Shown: piece after piece, positions 1 to 9,874 of the stretch | Layout of the letters: each line of letters starts with the position of its first letter | How positions within the stretch are numbered: position 1 is the first letter of the stretch | Assembly: GCF_030264295.1 (NCBI RefSeq) | Contig: NZ_CP127173.1 | Coordinates: forward strand, 1,929,501-1,993,500 | From: Amycolatopsis nalaikhensis | GTDB taxonomy: Bacteria > Actinomycetota > Actinomycetes > Mycobacteriales > Pseudonocardiaceae | DNA: 64,000 nucleotides | Direction: 5' to 3' | Notes under the pieces: model-generated | Told to the model about the DNA's origin: nothing | The model's input: the letters and a program-made list of their open reading frames with translations, nothing else | The model's database searches: none | Made by a program: the position numbers and the translations under genes

Positions 1-138
<138 letters not shown>

Positions 139-158
139 CTAGAGAGGGGTCGGCGGTG

Positions 159-191
159 GAGCGGGGACCCACGGGAGGCAGGTCCCCGCTC
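159..191 (-). promoter_or_regulatory. RNA hairpin in the rpoB-rpoC spacer
   Basis: An 11-bp perfect stem (GAGCGGGGACC pairing with GGTCCCCGCTC) encloses an 11-nt loop between the rpoB stop and the rpoC start. There is no U-tract, so a full terminator is unlikely in this essential operon. A processing site or partial attenuator is an inference. Confidence 0.55.
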
Positions 192-200
192 GACACCGGA

Positions 201-3200
201 TCAGTGCACGACGTCGTCCACCGAGGGCGACTCGTTGCGGGACAGGTTGATGCCGAGGTTCGCCGCGGCGCGCTCGAGGTCCTCGTCGTCGGAGTCGCGC
301 ATCTCGATCGCCGCGCCGTCGCTGGAGAGCACCTCGACGTTGAGGCACAGCGACTGGAGCCTCCTCGAGGAGCACCTTGAACGACTCCGGGATGCCCGGC
401 TCGGGGATGTTCTCCCCCTTGACGATCGCCTCGTACACCTTGACGCGGCCGACCACGTCGTCCGACTTGATCGTCAGCAGCTCCTGCAGCGTGTAGGCGG
501 CGCCGTACGCCTGCATCGCCCAGCACTCCATCTCACCGAAGCGCTGGCCACCGAACTGCGCCTTACCACCCAGCGGCTGCTGCGTGATCATCGAGTACGG
601 GCCGGTGGAGCGGGCGTGGATCTTGTCGTCGACCAGGTGGTGCAGCTTCAGGATGTACATGTAGCCGACCGAGACCGGGTACGGGTACGGCTCGCCGGAG
701 CGGCCGTCGAACAGCGTGGCCTTGCCGTTCTCCTTGACCATGCGCTCGCCGTCGCGGTTCGGCTTGGTCGCCCCGAGCAGCCCGGTGAGCTCCTCTTCCT
801 TCGCGCCGTCGAACACCGGGGTGGCGGTGTTCGTGCCGGGCGCGACGTCGTAGAGCTCCGGCGAAAGGTTCTTCGCCCAGTCCGGGTTGCCCTCGATCGT
901 CCAGCCCTGCGACGCCAGCCAGCCCAGGTGCAGCTCGAGGATCTGGCCGATGTTCATCCGTCGCGGCACACCGTGGGTGTTCAGGATGATGTCGACCGGG
1001 GTGCCGTCCTCCATGAACGGCATGTCCTCGACCGGCAGGATCTTGCCGATGACACCCTTGTTCCCGTGCCGGCCGGCGAGCTTGTCGCCCGGCTGGATCT
1101 TGCGCTTCTGGGCCACGTAGACGCGGACCAGCTCGTTGACGCCCGGGGGCAGCTCGTCGTCGTCCTCGCGCGAGAACACGCGGATGCCGATGACCTTGCC
1201 GGTCTCGCCGTGCGGCACCTTCAGGGAGGTGTCGCGGACCTCGCGGGCCTTCTCGCCGAAGATCGCGCGGAGCAGGCGCTCCTCCGGGGTCAGCTCGGTC
1301 TCGCCCTTCGGCGTGACCTTGCCGACCAGGATGTCGCCGTCGCGGACCTCGGCACCGATGCGGATGATGCCGCGCTCGTCGAGGTCGGCCAGCACCTCCT
1401 CGGAGACGTTCGGGATGTCCCGGGTGATCTCCTCGGCGCCCAGCTTCGTGTCGCGGGCGTCGATCTCGTGCTCCTCGATGTGGATCGACGTCAGCACGTC
1501 GTCCTGCACCAGGCGCTCGGAGAGGATGATCGCGTCCTCGTAGTTGTGGCCCTCCCACGGCATGACCGCGACGAGCAGGTTCTTGCCGAGCGCCATCTCA
1601 CCGTTCTCGGTGGACGGGCCGTCGGCGATGACCTGCCCCTGCTCGACCCGGTCGCCCTCGTTGACGATCGGGCGGTGGTTGAAGCAGGTGCCGTGGTTCG
1701 AGCGACGGAACTTGTACAGCCCGTAGCTCTTCCGCGTGCCGTCGTCGTGCATGATCGTGATCAGGTCCGCCGAGAGCTCCTCGACGACACCGGCCTGCTC
1801 GGCGACGAGCACGTCACCGGCGTCGACCGCGGCGCGCAGCTCCACACCCGTGCCCACGTACGGGGCCTGGTTGCGCAGCAGCGGCACGGCCTGGCGCTGC
1901 ATGTTCGCGCCCATCAGCGCGCGGTTCGCGTCGTCGTGCTCGAGGAACGGGATCATCGCCGTCGCGACCGAGACCATCTGCCGCGGCGAGACGTCCATGT
2001 AGTCGATGTCGAGCGGGTCGATCAGCTCGACCTCGCCACCCTTGCGGCGGGCCATGACCCGGTCTTCCACGAAGGTGCCGTCGTCCGAGATCGGCGCGTT
2101 GGCCTGGGCCTTGACGTACCGGTCCTCTTCGTCCGCGGTCAGGTAGTCGACCTGGTCGGTGACCCGGCCCTCGACGACCTTGCGGTACGGCGTCTCGATG
2201 AAGCCGAACGGGTTGACCCGCGCGTACGAGCAGAGCGAGCCGATCAGGCCGATGTTCGGGCCTTCCGGCGTCTCGATCGGGCACATGCGGCCGTAGTGCG
2301 ACGGGTGGACGTCCCGGACCTCCATGCCGGCGCGCTCACGCGACAGACCACCCGGGCCGAGAGCCGACAGACGCCGCTTGTGCGTCAGGCCCGACAGCGG
2401 GTTGTTCTGGTCCATGAACTGCGACAGCTGCGAGGTGCCGAAGAACTCCTTGATCGCCGCGCCGATCGGGCGGATGTTGATCAGGGTCTGCGGCGTGATC
2501 GCCTCGACGTCCTGCGTCGTCATGCGCTCGCGCACGACGCGCTCGGTGCGGGAGAGGCCGACCCGGATCTGGTTCTGGATCAGCTCGCCGACCGTGCGCA
2601 GGCGCCGGTTGCCGAAGTGGTCGATGTCGTCGGTCTCGACCGGGATCTCGGTGCCGTTCTGCGCCGTCATCTTGTCCTCGCCGGCGTGCAGCCGGACCAG
2701 GTACTCGATGGTGGTGACGATGTCCTCTTCGGTCAGCGTCCCGGTGTCGTACGGCGTCTCGAGGCCCAGCTTCTTGTTGACCTTGTACCGGCCGACCTTG
2801 GCCAGGTCGTAGCGCTTCGCCTTGAAGAACAGGTTCTCCAGCAGGGTCTGCGCGCTCTCCTTCGTGGGCGGCTCGCCCGGGCGCAGCTTGCGGTAGATGT
2901 CGAGCAGCGCCTCGTCGGTGCCCGCGGTGTGGTCCTTCTCGAGGGTGGCCAGCAGCGTCTCCGAGAAGGAGAAGCGCTCGCGGATCGCCTCGGTGGTCCA
3001 GCCGAGCGCCTTCAGCAGGACGGTGACCGGCTGGCGGCGCTTGCGGTCGATGCGGACGCCGACGGTGTCGCGCTTGTCGACGTCGAACTCGAGCCACGCG
3101 CCGCGGCTCGGGATCACGCGGACGCTGAAGACGTCCTTGTCGGTCGTCTTGTCGACGTCCTTCGAGTAGTAGACGCCCGGCGAGCGGACCAGCTGGGACA

Positions 3201-3705
3201 CGACGACACGCTCGGTGCCGTTGATGATGAACGTGCCCTTGTCGGTCATCACCGGGAAGTCGCCCAGGAAGACCGTCTGGCTCTTGATCTCGCCCGTGTT
3301 GTTGTTGACGAACTCCGCCGTGACGAACAGCGGCGCGGCGTACGTCATGTCCTTGTCCTTGCACTCCTCGATCGAGGCCTTGACCTCGTCGAAGCGCGGA
3401 GCGGAGAAGGACAGGGACATCGAACCGGAGAAGTCCTCGATCGGGGAGATCTCGTTCAGGACCTCTTCGAGGCCGCCGACCGGGTTTTCTTCACCTTCTT
3501 CGACACGGCGTTCGAACCACGCTTCGTCCCCGGTGAACCACTGGAACGACTGGATCTGGACGTCGAGCAGGTTGGGAGTGCTGAGGGGTTCGCGAATCTT
3601 TGCGAAGGAAACCCGCTTGGGCGCGCCGGGGATTCCCGTGGACTCCGAGCGAGATTCAGCCGAGGTGGTCGCAGCAGTGGCCTGGTTCGCGGGAGAGACT
3701 GCCAA
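201..3705 (-). CDS. rpoB: RNA polymerase beta subunit (one apparent frameshift near the 3' end)
   Basis: Catalytic beta subunit of RNA polymerase. The TTG at 3705 is preferred over GTG/ATG codons further upstream because GGAAGGA lies just before it and the protein then starts [12 protein letters not shown], as in relatives. The rifampicin pocket, around residues 418-445, reads [15 protein letters not shown] then [15 protein letters not shown], the rifampicin-sensitive form. The frame is open to about 361, where one extra C on the plus strand (CC at 360-361) shifts it. Read straight through, the protein loses its conserved tail and ends at 139. Removing one base restores [20 protein letters not shown] and a stop at 201, giving 1167 residues, the normal family length. 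Because rpoB is essential, I read this as a sequence error rather than a mutation. Confidence 0.96.
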
Positions 3706-3741
3706 GATGCGTCCTTCCGGGGACAATGAGCGGTGACGGCC

Positions 3742-3771
3742 GCCATAGCAACAGCTATCAGCGACTGTCAA
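3742..3771 (-). promoter_or_regulatory. Predicted rpoB promoter
   Basis: On the minus strand, TTGACA (3766-3771) is followed after 18 bp by TATGGC (3742-3747). This is a good housekeeping sigma-factor promoter. It would start transcription near 3735 and leave a leader of about 30 nt before the TTG start, just long enough to hold the ribosome binding site. The call rests on consensus match only. Confidence 0.6.
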
Positions 3772-4573
3772 GGGTGCCGTGTGCCCACTATCCTAACTAC
3801 CGGCTCCGGGCAGCCTGAAAGAGGGCAGCGCAAAGAGGCAGTCTAGCCCGAACGGCGCGGTCTGTCCAGGGGGCGCTCCCGATGGGGCCCAGCCTGCCTC
3901 GCGACGTCTTCAGGTATGCCTCCAGGCGAGCCGGTTGTCCCTCCCGCAAGGGCCGCCGGTTTCGCCGTTCGGGAGTAAGCGTGAACCCACCGGCGCCGAG
4001 AGTCAAGATGCCACACGGGGGTCCCGCCGGTTGGCGCAGCGTGGAAGAGGGTCAGCGGAGCGTGAGCGGCCGAATATCTTGTCAGCTACCGGCTGGTAGC
4101 GCCAGTAATGGGGCCGCGACCTGGGGTTTTGGGGCGCACCGAGGTGTGTTTCATGCCACGACTCGCCGCGCGGCTTCGAGTGGGATCTTCCGGGATTTCG
4201 GCGTGTCGGACGCGGCTCGCGGGCGGGTGGCCGGGTCCGCGGGGACAGCTGCAGCCGGGCGAGCGCGGGCACGGTCCGACTGGACCCGCGGGCGAGTAGT
4301 TCGCACGGACCATCGCGTCGGGTGGGCCCGCCCAGGAGCGACTCGCGGGCCGGTCCGGCGCGGGATCAGGCCCTGCGGCTGACGGCGGCCGGCTCGGCGA
4401 AGGCAGGCGCGTACGGCGGCGTCCCGGGGCACGCAAGAGGGCGGCCTCGCGCGGCAAGGCCGGGCTCCGCCGGGCCACAAGCCGGCGTGGTCGCCTCGCG
4501 CCGCCCAGGCGGCCTCCAACGGCCGCACGGGCCACCAGCCCGGCGTCAGCCGACCCAGCGCCGATCCGCGGAC
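3772..4573. other. Long intergenic region upstream of rpoB
   Basis: About 800 bp separate the end of the Mce operon from rpoB. I see no open frame with a ribosome binding site and no RNA gene. Reading frames through it are arginine- and proline-rich, as expected of random high-GC DNA. It probably holds further rpoB control sequences, but no second promoter is convincing. Confidence 0.5.
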
Positions 4574-5611
4574 CTACTTCGACGGCGAGGGCGATGCCGG
4601 GGCCGAGGAGGGCGCCGGAGACGCCGCCGGGACCTTCGGTGCGTTGTAGGTGTCCATGTCGGTGATCTTCCACTTGTCGCCCTGGAGCTGGGCGTTCAAG
4701 TGGAGCTGGGCGGTGCCCGCCGTCGTCTTCTTCGTGTCCGTCCGGGTCGACGTCTGGTCCACGAAGACCATCACCTTCGCCAGGTCGCCGTTCAGCATGA
4801 TCACCGCCGCGCGCGTCACCTTGCACGTCACGATCATCTTCTGCTCGGGCGCCAGCCTCTTCACCTCGCCCATCAGCGAGTTGTACTTGTTCTTGACGTC
4901 GTCGTTGGCGAGCAGGTCGTTCGCCGCGTCCTCGGTCTTCTTGATGTTGTTGAAGTCGTACGAGAACAGGGCCTCGGCCGCCTTCGAGACGGCGTCCTTG
5001 ACCTGCGCCGTCTTCGCCACGTCCAGCAACGCCGTGTTGCTCGTCGCCGAGGAGACCTTGACCTCCTCCGACTTGAACCAGAACGCCAGGCCGCCCAGGA
5101 TCAGGGCAACCAGCACCAGCGCGCCCGCCACCAGGTACGGCTTCTGCACCCGGGACCCCGCGGCCGTGGCCGACGACGACGGCTCGTCCTCGACCGCGAC
5201 CTCGGACTCCTCCGTCGGCTTCGCGATGCCGGTGTCCCGCTTCTTCCGCCGCGGGGCCGGCCGGGCCGGGGCCTCTTCCTCCTCGTCGACGGACTCGCCG
5301 GTCAGCGCGTCGACCTGCGGCTCTTCCTCGGTGCCGACCGCGGCGAACACCGCGGTGTCCTCCGCGGGCGAAGTGTCGATCTGCCCGCTGCTCGGCTCGA
5401 ACGCCTCCGGCGCGGGCTTGGCCACCGGCCGCGGCATCGGGCGCGGCACCGGCCGGGGCCGCGGCTTGCGCGGCTCCGCGGACGCTGGCGGCACCGCGGG
5501 GAGCTGGCCGGTGCGCTCGGCGGCGGACTCGTCCGTCGACGGCTTGCGCAGACCGGCCACGCGGGGCCGTCGCGACGGCGGGGTGCTGCTGCTGCGGCGG
5601 GAGGGGGGCAC
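4574..5611 (-). CDS. Mce-associated membrane protein (last gene of the Mce operon)
   Basis: A 345-residue protein starting at the GTG at 5611, with AAGGAG 9 nt upstream. Residues 1-160 are a disordered cytoplasmic region rich in Pro, Arg and Glu (repeated PRPRPVPRP, acidic EEEE). One membrane segment (YLVAGALVLVALILGGLAFW) follows. The C-terminal domain of about 150 residues resembles the Mas/VirB8-like fold of Mce-associated proteins, which support Mce transporter assembly in mycobacteria. A low-complexity Pro/Ser/Ala tail ends it. It sits 23 nt behind another Mas-type gene and is probably co-transcribed with it. Function is assigned by position and architecture, not by catalytic motifs. Confidence 0.85.
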   Translation of the reverse strand: MPPSRRSSSTPPSRRPRVAGLRKPSTDESAAERTGQLPAVPPASAEPRKPRPRPVPRPMPRPVAKPAPEAFEPSSGQIDTSPAEDTAVFAAVGTEEEPQVDALTGESVDEEEEAPARPAPRRKKRDTGIAKPTEESEVAVEDEPSSSATAAGSRVQKPYLVAGALVLVALILGGLAFWFKSEEVKVSSATSNTALLDVAKTAQVKDAVSKAAEALFSYDFNNIKKTEDAANDLLANDDVKNKYNSLMGEVKRLAPEQKMIVTCKVTRAAVIMLNGDLAKVMVFVDQTSTRTDTKKTTAGTAQLHLNAQLQGDKWKITDMDTYNAPKVPAASPAPSSAPASPSPSK

Positions 5612-5634
5612 TACGGGGCTCCTTACGGGTGAAG

Positions 5635-6216
5635 CTACTGGCCGGCCGCGACGAGCGGGACGCTGTCGATGCCGGACAGCTTCCATTCGTCGCCGACGCG
5701 GGTCATCGACACCTCGAGGCGCAGCGGCTTCGCGCTGCTCTTGTCGCCCTGGGTGACGGTCGTGGCGATCGCGGCGAGGAAGCTGGCCTTGCCTTCGTGG
5801 TCGTCCAGCTCCTCGACGGCGATGTCCTGGACGTCCGTGGTGACCTTCGTCTTGGCGTCGGCGAGCGCCTTGCGGAACGTCGGCGCCGACTGGTCGATCT
5901 GCTGCGCCATCTTGTCGTCCGACACCGACTTCTGCCGGGCGAAGAACCCGTCGAGGTCGTTGTAGTCGACCTCGGTGTAGGCCTTCAGCGCGTTCGTGCC
6001 CGCCTTGACGACGGCCTCGCGCGAGGCCGCCAGGTCGGCGTTGTCGTCGGCCGCGGCGGCCCACCACTGGATCCCGAACAGCGCCGCGGCGATCAGCGCG
6101 GCGAGCGCCAGCGCGGCCGCGCCGAGCACCAGGATCCGCGAGGAGTCCTTCGACGGCGTCTCGGACGGCTCGGGAACCTCCTCGACCGCGGTGGCGGCCG
6201 GCTCGTCCGAACTCAT
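5635..6216 (-). CDS. Mce-associated membrane protein
   Basis: A 193-residue protein with a short acidic N-terminus (MSSDEPAATAVEEVPEP) and one membrane helix around residues 29-50 (ILVLGAAALALAALIAAALF). An extracytoplasmic domain of about 140 residues ends VGDEWKLSGIDSVPL, a VirB8/NTF2-like ending shared by Mce-associated proteins. It lies 36 nt downstream of mceF and just before a second Mas-type gene, so it belongs to the Mce operon. Its likely role is to stabilise the Mce1-type lipid importer at the membrane. This is inferred from known Mas families. Confidence 0.85.
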   Translation of the reverse strand: MSSDEPAATAVEEVPEPSETPSKDSSRILVLGAAALALAALIAAALFGIQWWAAAADDNADLAASREAVVKAGTNALKAYTEVDYNDLDGFFARQKSVSDDKMAQQIDQSAPTFRKALADAKTKVTTDVQDIAVEELDDHEGKASFLAAIATTVTQGDKSSAKPLRLEVSMTRVGDEWKLSGIDSVPLVAAGQ

Positions 6217-6252
6217 AACACTCCAGGGTAGGTAACGGTCATCAAATCCACG

Positions 6253-7518
6253 TCAGGCCAGGCCGAGCAGCGCGCCCATGCTGTTCAGGCTGACACCCGG
6301 GCTGCCGACGATGCCGGGCACGCCGCGGGTATCCCGCTCCTCGGCCAGCTCCTCCGCCGGGCGGTTCTTGTTCTCCGCGACGTCGGAGTCGGACGGCGCC
6401 ACCGGCACTCCGCCGTACGGGGCGTTCTGCGCGCCGCGGACGTTGATCGGGCTGCCCTTCGGTTCGGCACAGTACGCGTTCTCGTCCGCGGGCCGCGGGG
6501 CCAGGTTGTTCCCGGTCCGGTACTGCGAGTACGGCAGGTACCCCTTGGTGCAGGACGGCGGGTTGAAGAGGTTCAGCACCAGGCCGAGGTGGGCGGTGCC
6601 GTCACCCGGGGCGACACTGCCCGCGGCGCCGGCCAGGGCCGGGTAGGTGACCAGGCCCTGCTCGATCCCGTCGAGCCGGGTCACGGTCAGGTTGGCCGTG
6701 GTGAGCAGGTTCGCCGTCAGCGCGCCGAGGCCCGGCCCCGACTCCTTCAGCACCTGGCTGACCTGCGCGGCCACCTGCGGCGTGATGCCGATCAGCTTGC
6801 GCAGGTCGCCGTCGGAGTTCTTCAGCGTGCCGGTGAGCTCGTTGAGGCTCTTGCTGAACGACGCGAAGTTCTCGGCCTGGTCGTTCTGCGTGTCCAGCAC
6901 CTTGCCGCCCTGGTCGAGCAGCTGGATCGTCTGCGGCAGGTACTCCTGCGCGGTCGTGGTGAAGCTGCGCGCGGTGTCCAGCAGCTTCTGCAGGTCGCCG
7001 CCGGTGCCGCGGAACGCGTCGTAGGACTCGTCGACGACCGTGCGCAGCGAGTCGACCGGGACCGACGCGGCCAGCGAGTCGAGGTCGCCGATCAGCCGCT
7101 CGGTGCTGACCGGGGTGGTCGCCTTGCTCGCCGGGATGACCGAGCCGGACGCCAGGTACGGGCCCTGGTCGGCCTTGGGCCGCAGGTCGACGTACTGCTC
7201 GCCGACCGCCGAGCGGTTGGCGACGACGGCGTCGAGGTCCGCGGGCACCTGCGGCGCCGACGGGTCGATGTTGAGGTCCGCCTCCAGCCCGGTCGGGGTG
7301 AGCCGCAGCTCGCCGACCCGGCCGATGTTGTAGCCGCGGTAGGTGACCTCGGCGTTGGTGAAGATGCCGCCGGACTCGTTCAGCTCGAGCTTCACCGTGT
7401 AGCCGTCGTTGCCGAAGACGCTGCCGAGCCCGGCGAACCGGATCAGCGCGTACACGATCGCGACGACCGAAATGACCGCGAAGGCGATCAGCTGGATCCT
7501 CGTCTTGCGTACCAGCAT
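6253..7518 (-). CDS. mceF: Mce family protein, MceF position
   Basis: A 421-residue Mce protein. The N-terminal signal anchor MLVRKTRIQLIAFAVISVVA is followed by the MlaD/Mce domain (about residues 40-120: GYTVKLELNESGGIFTNAEV, RGYNIGRVGEL, VGEQYVDLRP). A long helical region follows (about 130-330) with the LLxxA...L spacing of MCE C-terminal domains, then a proline-rich tail. The ATG overlaps the mceE stop by one base (TGATG), so the two are translationally coupled. In Mce complexes six such subunits form a hexameric tunnel that carries lipids across the envelope. The letter F is assigned by gene order. Confidence 0.92.
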   Translation of the reverse strand: MLVRKTRIQLIAFAVISVVAIVYALIRFAGLGSVFGNDGYTVKLELNESGGIFTNAEVTYRGYNIGRVGELRLTPTGLEADLNIDPSAPQVPADLDAVVANRSAVGEQYVDLRPKADQGPYLASGSVIPASKATTPVSTERLIGDLDSLAASVPVDSLRTVVDESYDAFRGTGGDLQKLLDTARSFTTTAQEYLPQTIQLLDQGGKVLDTQNDQAENFASFSKSLNELTGTLKNSDGDLRKLIGITPQVAAQVSQVLKESGPGLGALTANLLTTANLTVTRLDGIEQGLVTYPALAGAAGSVAPGDGTAHLGLVLNLFNPPSCTKGYLPYSQYRTGNNLAPRPADENAYCAEPKGSPINVRGAQNAPYGGVPVAPSDSDVAENKNRPAEELAEERDTRGVPGIVGSPGVSLNSMGALLGLA

Positions 7519-8693
7519 CAGCCCGCACCTCCCGAGAGGAGCCCGAAGAGATTGCCGAGGCCCGGCTGGGCCTGTCCGGACTGCTGCCCGCTTTCGCCGG
7601 GGATCGGCAGCGGCGGGTTGCCGGACGCGCCCTCGGTCCCGCCGGTCAGCCCCGGCAGCGGCAGCTGCCCGGCGAGCGGGTTCTGCCGGCTGCGGCCCAG
7701 GTTTTCGACGACGGTCTTCAGGTTCAGGTCCACCTTCGCGAACAGGTTGAAGTAGTCGCCCTTGACGCCGTTGACGGCCTGGTCGCTGAACGGGAACGTC
7801 AGCAGGATCTCCAGCGCCTTCGGCAGGTCGTTGCCCGCCTCGCCGAGCTTCTGCAGCGTCGGCGTCAGCGCCTTGAGGTCGGCGACCAGGTCCTTCTGCG
7901 ACTTGTTCACCGTGTCGGTGGCGACGCCGGAGAGGTTGTCCAGCGCCTGCAGCATCGTGACCAGCTGGCCGCGCTGCTGCTCCAGGACGCCGAGGCCGGG
8001 GCCGAGGTTGTCGACCGCGCCGGCCAGCTTGTCCTTCTGGTCGTTCAGGGTCGAGGACAGCCGGTTCAGCCCGTCGATGGCCCGGGTGATGTTCTGCGAC
8101 TGCTTGTCGAGGTTCGTGACGAGTTCGTTCGCGTTGTCCAGCAGCGCCTTGATGTCCGGCTCGCGGCCGGACGTGGCGTTGTTGAGCTCCTTGGTGATGG
8201 TGTTGAGCTGGTCGACACCACCGCCGTTGAGCAGCAGCGACAGCGCGCCGAGCAGCTCTTCGACCTCGACGCTGCGGTTGGTCCTGGCCAGCGGGATCGT
8301 CGCGTTGTCGGCGAGCTTGCCCTGGGCCTGGTCGTCGCCGGGCGAGGCCAGCTCGACGTACTTCTCGCCGAGCAGGCTCGACTGCTTGATGTTGGCCAGC
8401 GCGTTGGCGGGCAGCTTGACGTCGCCGTTGACCTTCAGCGTGACGAGCGCGTGCCAGCCGTCCTTGGTGAGCCCGACGTTCTCGACGCGGCCGATCGGCA
8501 CCTCGTTGACCTTCACCCCGGCCTGCGGGGTCAGGTCGAGCACGTCCCGGAACTCGACGTTCACCGTGTACGGGTGGTCGCCGAGGTCGGCGCCACCGGG
8601 CAGCGGCAGGTCGTAGATGCCGTTGAAGGCGCAGCCGGACAGTGTCAGCGCGGACACCGTGGCGAGTGCCCCGACGGTCAGTAGCTTTTTCAC
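7518..8693 (-). CDS. mceE: Mce family lipoprotein, MceE (LprK) position
   Basis: A 391-residue Mce subunit with a lipoprotein signal. MKKLLTVGALATVSALTLSGC places the lipidated Cys at residue 21. The Mce/MlaD core (YTVNVEFRDVLDLTPQAGVK, IGRVENVGL, LLGEKYVEL) follows at about residues 40-125, then a long helical domain and a Gly/Pro/Gln-rich tail. In mycobacterial mce operons the fifth gene is the lipoprotein, and the order here agrees. The GTG start overlaps the mceD stop (GTGA). It probably anchors the complex to the outer face of the membrane. Confidence 0.93.
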   Translation of the reverse strand: MKKLLTVGALATVSALTLSGCAFNGIYDLPLPGGADLGDHPYTVNVEFRDVLDLTPQAGVKVNEVPIGRVENVGLTKDGWHALVTLKVNGDVKLPANALANIKQSSLLGEKYVELASPGDDQAQGKLADNATIPLARTNRSVEVEELLGALSLLLNGGGVDQLNTITKELNNATSGREPDIKALLDNANELVTNLDKQSQNITRAIDGLNRLSSTLNDQKDKLAGAVDNLGPGLGVLEQQRGQLVTMLQALDNLSGVATDTVNKSQKDLVADLKALTPTLQKLGEAGNDLPKALEILLTFPFSDQAVNGVKGDYFNLFAKVDLNLKTVVENLGRSRQNPLAGQLPLPGLTGGTEGASGNPPLPIPGESGQQSGQAQPGLGNLFGLLSGGAG

Positions 8694-9874
8694 TGGCCAC
8701 CTCCGTAAAGCTGGCCCGCGACGGGCAGCGGGAGCGGCGGCAGCTGGCCGGACTGCAGGGCCTGCACGGTCTGCGCCACGGACGGCAGCGGGATCGCCTT
8801 GTCGACCACGCCGGCGATGCCTTCGCAGGCGTTGCCGAGCACGTCGGGGATGTTGTTCGTGCCGGCCTGCTTGAGCAGCCGGCAGATCATCACCAGCGGC
8901 GGCTGGGTCAGCTCGTTGAGGTTCGGCCGGGCGTCGAGCGTGCCGGACGAGCCGTTGTAGGTGTTGACCAGGTTGCTCAGGCCGACCGGGGCGACGTCGA
9001 GGATCTCGGCGAGCGAGCTGCGCTGGTCGACGAGCACCTTCGTGATCCCGGCCAGCTTGTCCACATTGGACTTGAGCCGGTCGTGGTTGGCGTCGATGAA
9101 CGCCTGCACCGACGTCAGCGTGGTGCCCAGCTGCTGCACCGTCGCGGCCAGGTTGTCCTTTTCGGACGCCAGGTAGCCGGAGACGTCGGCGAGCTGGCTC
9201 TCGAAGCTGCGGACCTGCTTGTCGGAGTCGGCCAGCGTCTGGGAGAACTTGCCGAGGTTCTGCACGGTGGAGAACAGGTCGTCCTTGTTGCCCGCCAGCG
9301 TGCCCGCGGCTTGGCCGAGCTTGGTGATCGTGTCGTGCAGGGCCTGGCCGTTGCCGTCGACGTTGGCCGCCGCGGTGTTCAGCAGGTTCGACAGCGACCC
9401 TTCCTTGTTGGCGCCGTTCGGGCCGAGGGTCTCGCTGACCTTGGCCAGGCTGGCCGCCAGCTGGTCGACCTCCAGCGGCACCTCGGTGCGGTCGAGGCCG
9501 ATGACCGCGCCGTCGGAGATGCGCGGGCCGCCGGTGTAGGCCGGGGCGAGCTGGATGTAGCGGTCCGACACCAGCGACGGCGCCACGATGAGCGCTTTGG
9601 CGTCGGCCGGGACGGCGACCGAGCGGTCGTACTCGAACTCGACCTTCACCTGGTTGCCCATGGGCTGGATCTTGGTGACCGTGCCCATGTCGACGCCGAG
9701 CATCCGGACGCTGTTGCCCTCGTAGAGGCCGACGGCGCCGGCGAAGTAGGCGGTCAGGTGGTTGCGGCCGGCGTCCTTGAGCGTCCACCAGATCCCGCCG
9801 GCGACGACGAGCGCGAGGACGATCGCGATGGTGAAGCCCCGGGTGAGGGCCTGGCCGAAGCGGGTGTCACTCAT
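8690..9874 (-). CDS. mceD: Mce family protein, MceD position
   Basis: A 394-residue Mce subunit starting at the ATG at 9874, which overlaps the mceC stop as ATGA. N-terminal membrane anchor (TIAIVLALVVAGGIWWTL), then the MlaD core (LTAYFAGAVGLYEGNSVRML, DMGTVTKIQ, VSDRYIQLAP). The remainder is a long alpha-helical region with repeated L-x(6)-L heptads that builds the tunnel wall in Mce hexamers. C346 and C364 (about) in MICRLLKQ and LGNACEG may form a disulfide; this is a guess. The letter is assigned by order. Confidence 0.92.
   Translation of the reverse strand: MSDTRFGQALTRGFTIAIVLALVVAGGIWWTLKDAGRNHLTAYFAGAVGLYEGNSVRMLGVDMGTVTKIQPMGNQVKVEFEYDRSVAVPADAKALIVAPSLVSDRYIQLAPAYTGGPRISDGAVIGLDRTEVPLEVDQLAASLAKVSETLGPNGANKEGSLSNLLNTAAANVDGNGQALHDTITKLGQAAGTLAGNKDDLFSTVQNLGKFSQTLADSDKQVRSFESQLADVSGYLASEKDNLAATVQQLGTTLTSVQAFIDANHDRLKSNVDKLAGITKVLVDQRSSLAEILDVAPVGLSNLVNTYNGSSGTLDARPNLNELTQPPLVMICRLLKQAGTNNIPDVLGNACEGIAGVVDKAIPLPSVAQTVQALQSGQLPPLPLPVAGQLYGGGQ

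Noticed and set aside
139..200. The straight-through C-terminus of rpoB ending at 139
   Set aside because: It is Arg/Pro-rich and unlike any RpoB tail; removing one base gives the conserved end. A programmed frameshift was considered, but there is no slippery heptamer and the product would lack conserved residues.
3706..3771. An rpoB start at 3771 giving 22 extra residues
   Set aside because: The upstream codons have no ribosome binding site and overlap the predicted promoter; the TTG at 3705 has GGAAGGA before it.
4086..4826. Open frames in the gap upstream of rpoB
   Set aside because: Arg/Pro-rich composition, no ribosome binding site, no recognisable domain.
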